Below, in pieces: positions 35,189-36,316 of a DNA stretch of 36,316 nucleotides; positions within the stretch are counted from its first letter, which is position 1; each line of letters starts with the position of its first letter. The DNA is taken from the NCBI GenBank assembly GCA_028284775.1, contig JANQRB010000183.1, forward strand, positions 1-36,316. Direction: 5' to 3'. The notes beneath the pieces were generated by a model, which saw only the letters and a list, made by a program, of their open reading frames with translations, ran no database searches and was not told the DNA's origin. This stretch comes from Candidatus Kapaibacterium sp. Its GTDB lineage: Bacteria; Bacteroidota; Ignavibacteria; Kapaibacteriales; UBA7675. The position numbers were made by a program, and so were the translations under genes.

Positions 35189-35321
35189 TTTCACCCCGAT
35201 CTGTTCTCTGCGCCGTCCGCCGAGAATGGTCGCAGGCCCTGCGGGCCGTGAGCAGAGTGTTGCCCTGGGAGCGATCTTCATATTATTCAATAGTTTATGC
35301 GATTGCAGCTCTTTGCTCAAT

Positions 35322-36316
35322 TTAATTATTTTTTCCTTTAGTTGTACTTCCGGCTCCAAAGATCGATTTAAGACCTTCGCGCTGCCGATCTTTCTCTTCA
35401 TCGTCTTCCGACAGCGTGCCCAGATTCTTCTTCATCTGCAATTCACCTGCGCTTACGCCGAGCGAGCGCGCCAGGTCAGACAGCTCCCTTCGCTTGGATG
35501 GAATTTCGTCCGATCTCAAGCCGGTCGTCTTGTCTTGCTGCTCCTGCAGTCGACGGTTTTGCAGATTGAGCGCCATCTCAACCGCCCCTTGTCCCTGCCG
35601 CAGGGCAGAGCCGAGGTTGTCCTGACCGTCCGATGGCGTTTGCGCTGCGTGCTCCGGCGCTGCGTGCTCCGGCTGCTGCCAGTCGGGATCTTCGATCGTG
35701 TGAATGTGGGCAGTCGTGTCCGGATTGTCAATGCTGCGAATGCCGGCGGGCAGCGTCTCAAAAATCAAGGGCGGCGGGCCATCTCGTTCATTATCGCGAA
35801 TGTCGCTTTCGTCGAAAAAATCGGAGCGGTCTTCATTGTCGTCGGCCTGTCCGACAGCAGCCTGCTCAGGCGTATCCGCGCTGACGGCTGGCTCATCCGC
35901 TTTTTCGGCCGCTTCGTCATAATCGCCTGCCATGGACGCAGTATCCGTACCTGCCAGTACAGATTGCATTTCCTGTTCGAAGGCGCTGTCGGCGGATTTC
36001 TCGCTGCTGGTTTCGGCGGCCGTTCTGGCACTCGCTTCGGACACCGATTCGGAGGCGAGCTTCTTTTGACGCCAGCGGTAATACACGATGGCGACGATGA
36101 TACCGCCGCCCAGGACAATAAGCATCATGAATATTCCGCCCCACTTAACCCAGCCTGAAAGCGGCGATTGAAATTCGGCATTGCGTTCGCGTCGATTCTT
36201 GCCGTACTGCTGCGCAAAGAGGGATGGCCCTTGGCCGGCGGAATCGCCGAAGGAAATAAGCGGCGTGGTCTGAACGACGGAATCCGGAGCCGCTTCGCTG
36301 TTGCTGTCAATAGATT
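35322..36316 (-). CDS. Single-pass membrane protein, 5' end outside the window
   Basis: The frame is open to the window edge: 62 codons precede the ATG at 36128 without a stop (reading IDSNSEAAPDSV ... SLFAQQYGKNRRERN), so the ATG is probably internal. Just there lies one membrane segment, GGIFMMLIVLGGGIIVAIVYY, followed by RWRQKK, which places the C-terminal 245 residues in the cytoplasm by the positive-inside rule. That tail is acidic and disordered up to about 180 residues on, then has two short helical parts. The end, RRELSDLARSLGVSAGELQM, resembles the short LARxLGxSxGEVEL motif at the C-termini of membrane proteins found in flagellar operons (SwrB/DUF6115 type). This likeness is weak evidence. 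No enzyme motif is visible. The cargo gene follows. Confidence 0.7.
   Translation of the reverse strand, partial: SIDSNSEAAPDSVVQTTPLISFGDSAGQGPSLFAQQYGKNRRERNAEFQSPLSGWVKWGGIFMMLIVLGGGIIVAIVYYRWRQKKLASESVSEASARTAAETSSEKSADSAFEQEMQSVLAGTDTASMAGDYDEAAEKADEPAVSADTPEQAAVGQADDNEDRSDFFDESDIRDNERDGPPPLIFETLPAGIRSIDNPDTTAHIHTIEDPDWQQPEHAAPEHAAQTPSDGQDNLGSALRQGQGAVEMALNLQNRRLQEQQDKTTGLRSDEIPSKRRELSDLARSLGVSAGELQMKKNLGTLSEDDEEKDRQREGLKSIFGAGSTTKGKNN

Noticed and set aside
35189..35401. N-terminal extension of the cargo protein up to the ATG at 35401
   Set aside because: It overlaps the end of the membrane-protein gene by 80 bp, puts about 90 residues before the export segment, and crosses a terminator-like hairpin.

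Overview
The window reads as a chromosomal segment of a Gram-negative bacterium of the Bacteroidota/Chlorobi/Kapabacteria (FCB) type. Two secreted proteins end in a C-terminal domain of the type IX secretion system (T9SS) sorting kind, and one gene encodes a PorV/PorQ-like outer-membrane barrel. Many starts lack a strong Shine-Dalgarno, and one octamer fits the Bacteroidota -7 element. The large secreted protein combines DUF7948-like, SBBP and Ig-like modules, a combination I associate with Kapabacteria/Ignavibacteria-like genomes; this is inference and no rRNA is present to settle it. I saw no tRNA, rRNA, insertion sequence, phage gene or CRISPR array.

All genes but one run on the minus strand; read in that direction from high to low coordinates. 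(1) 36316-32563: a single-pass membrane protein cut by the window edge, a T9SS cargo protein with beta-propeller-like sequence, and a PorV/PorQ-family barrel. (2) 32562-31590: an AT-richer gap holding the only plus-strand gene, a 69-residue protein with a strong ribosome binding site and its own terminator, divergent from (3) a 502-residue all-helical TPR-like protein of unknown function. (4) 29867-25635: a GT4 glycosyltransferase and an ABC-F ATPase overlapping by 4 bp, then tRNA-dihydrouridine synthase. (5) 25600-18794: a possible 64-codon upstream ORF, then the conserved order tilS-hpt-ftsH. The TilS here carries a disordered, highly charged N-terminal extension of about 730 residues. (6) 18209-2223: a 4608-residue secreted protein (signal peptide, DUF7948-like region, seven SBBP repeats, Kre9-like domain, 35 Ig-like domains, Ig-fold C-terminal modules, T9SS sorting domain), followed 12 bp later by an OmpA-family outer-membrane protein with 30 consecutive prolines. 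(7) 1988-1: two crotonase-family enzymes and the start of a 3-hydroxyacyl-CoA dehydrogenase, in the order of paaF-paaG-paaH of the phenylacetate pathway.

Functionally, the window mixes conserved housekeeping (tRNA modification, purine salvage, membrane proteolysis, ribosome-associated ABC-F) with a T9SS/outer-membrane surface programme and a ring-degradation tail. The points most worth following are the helical protein paired with a divergent small protein (31589/31749), the giant 35-Ig array in tandem with a polyproline OmpA protein, and the extended TilS.
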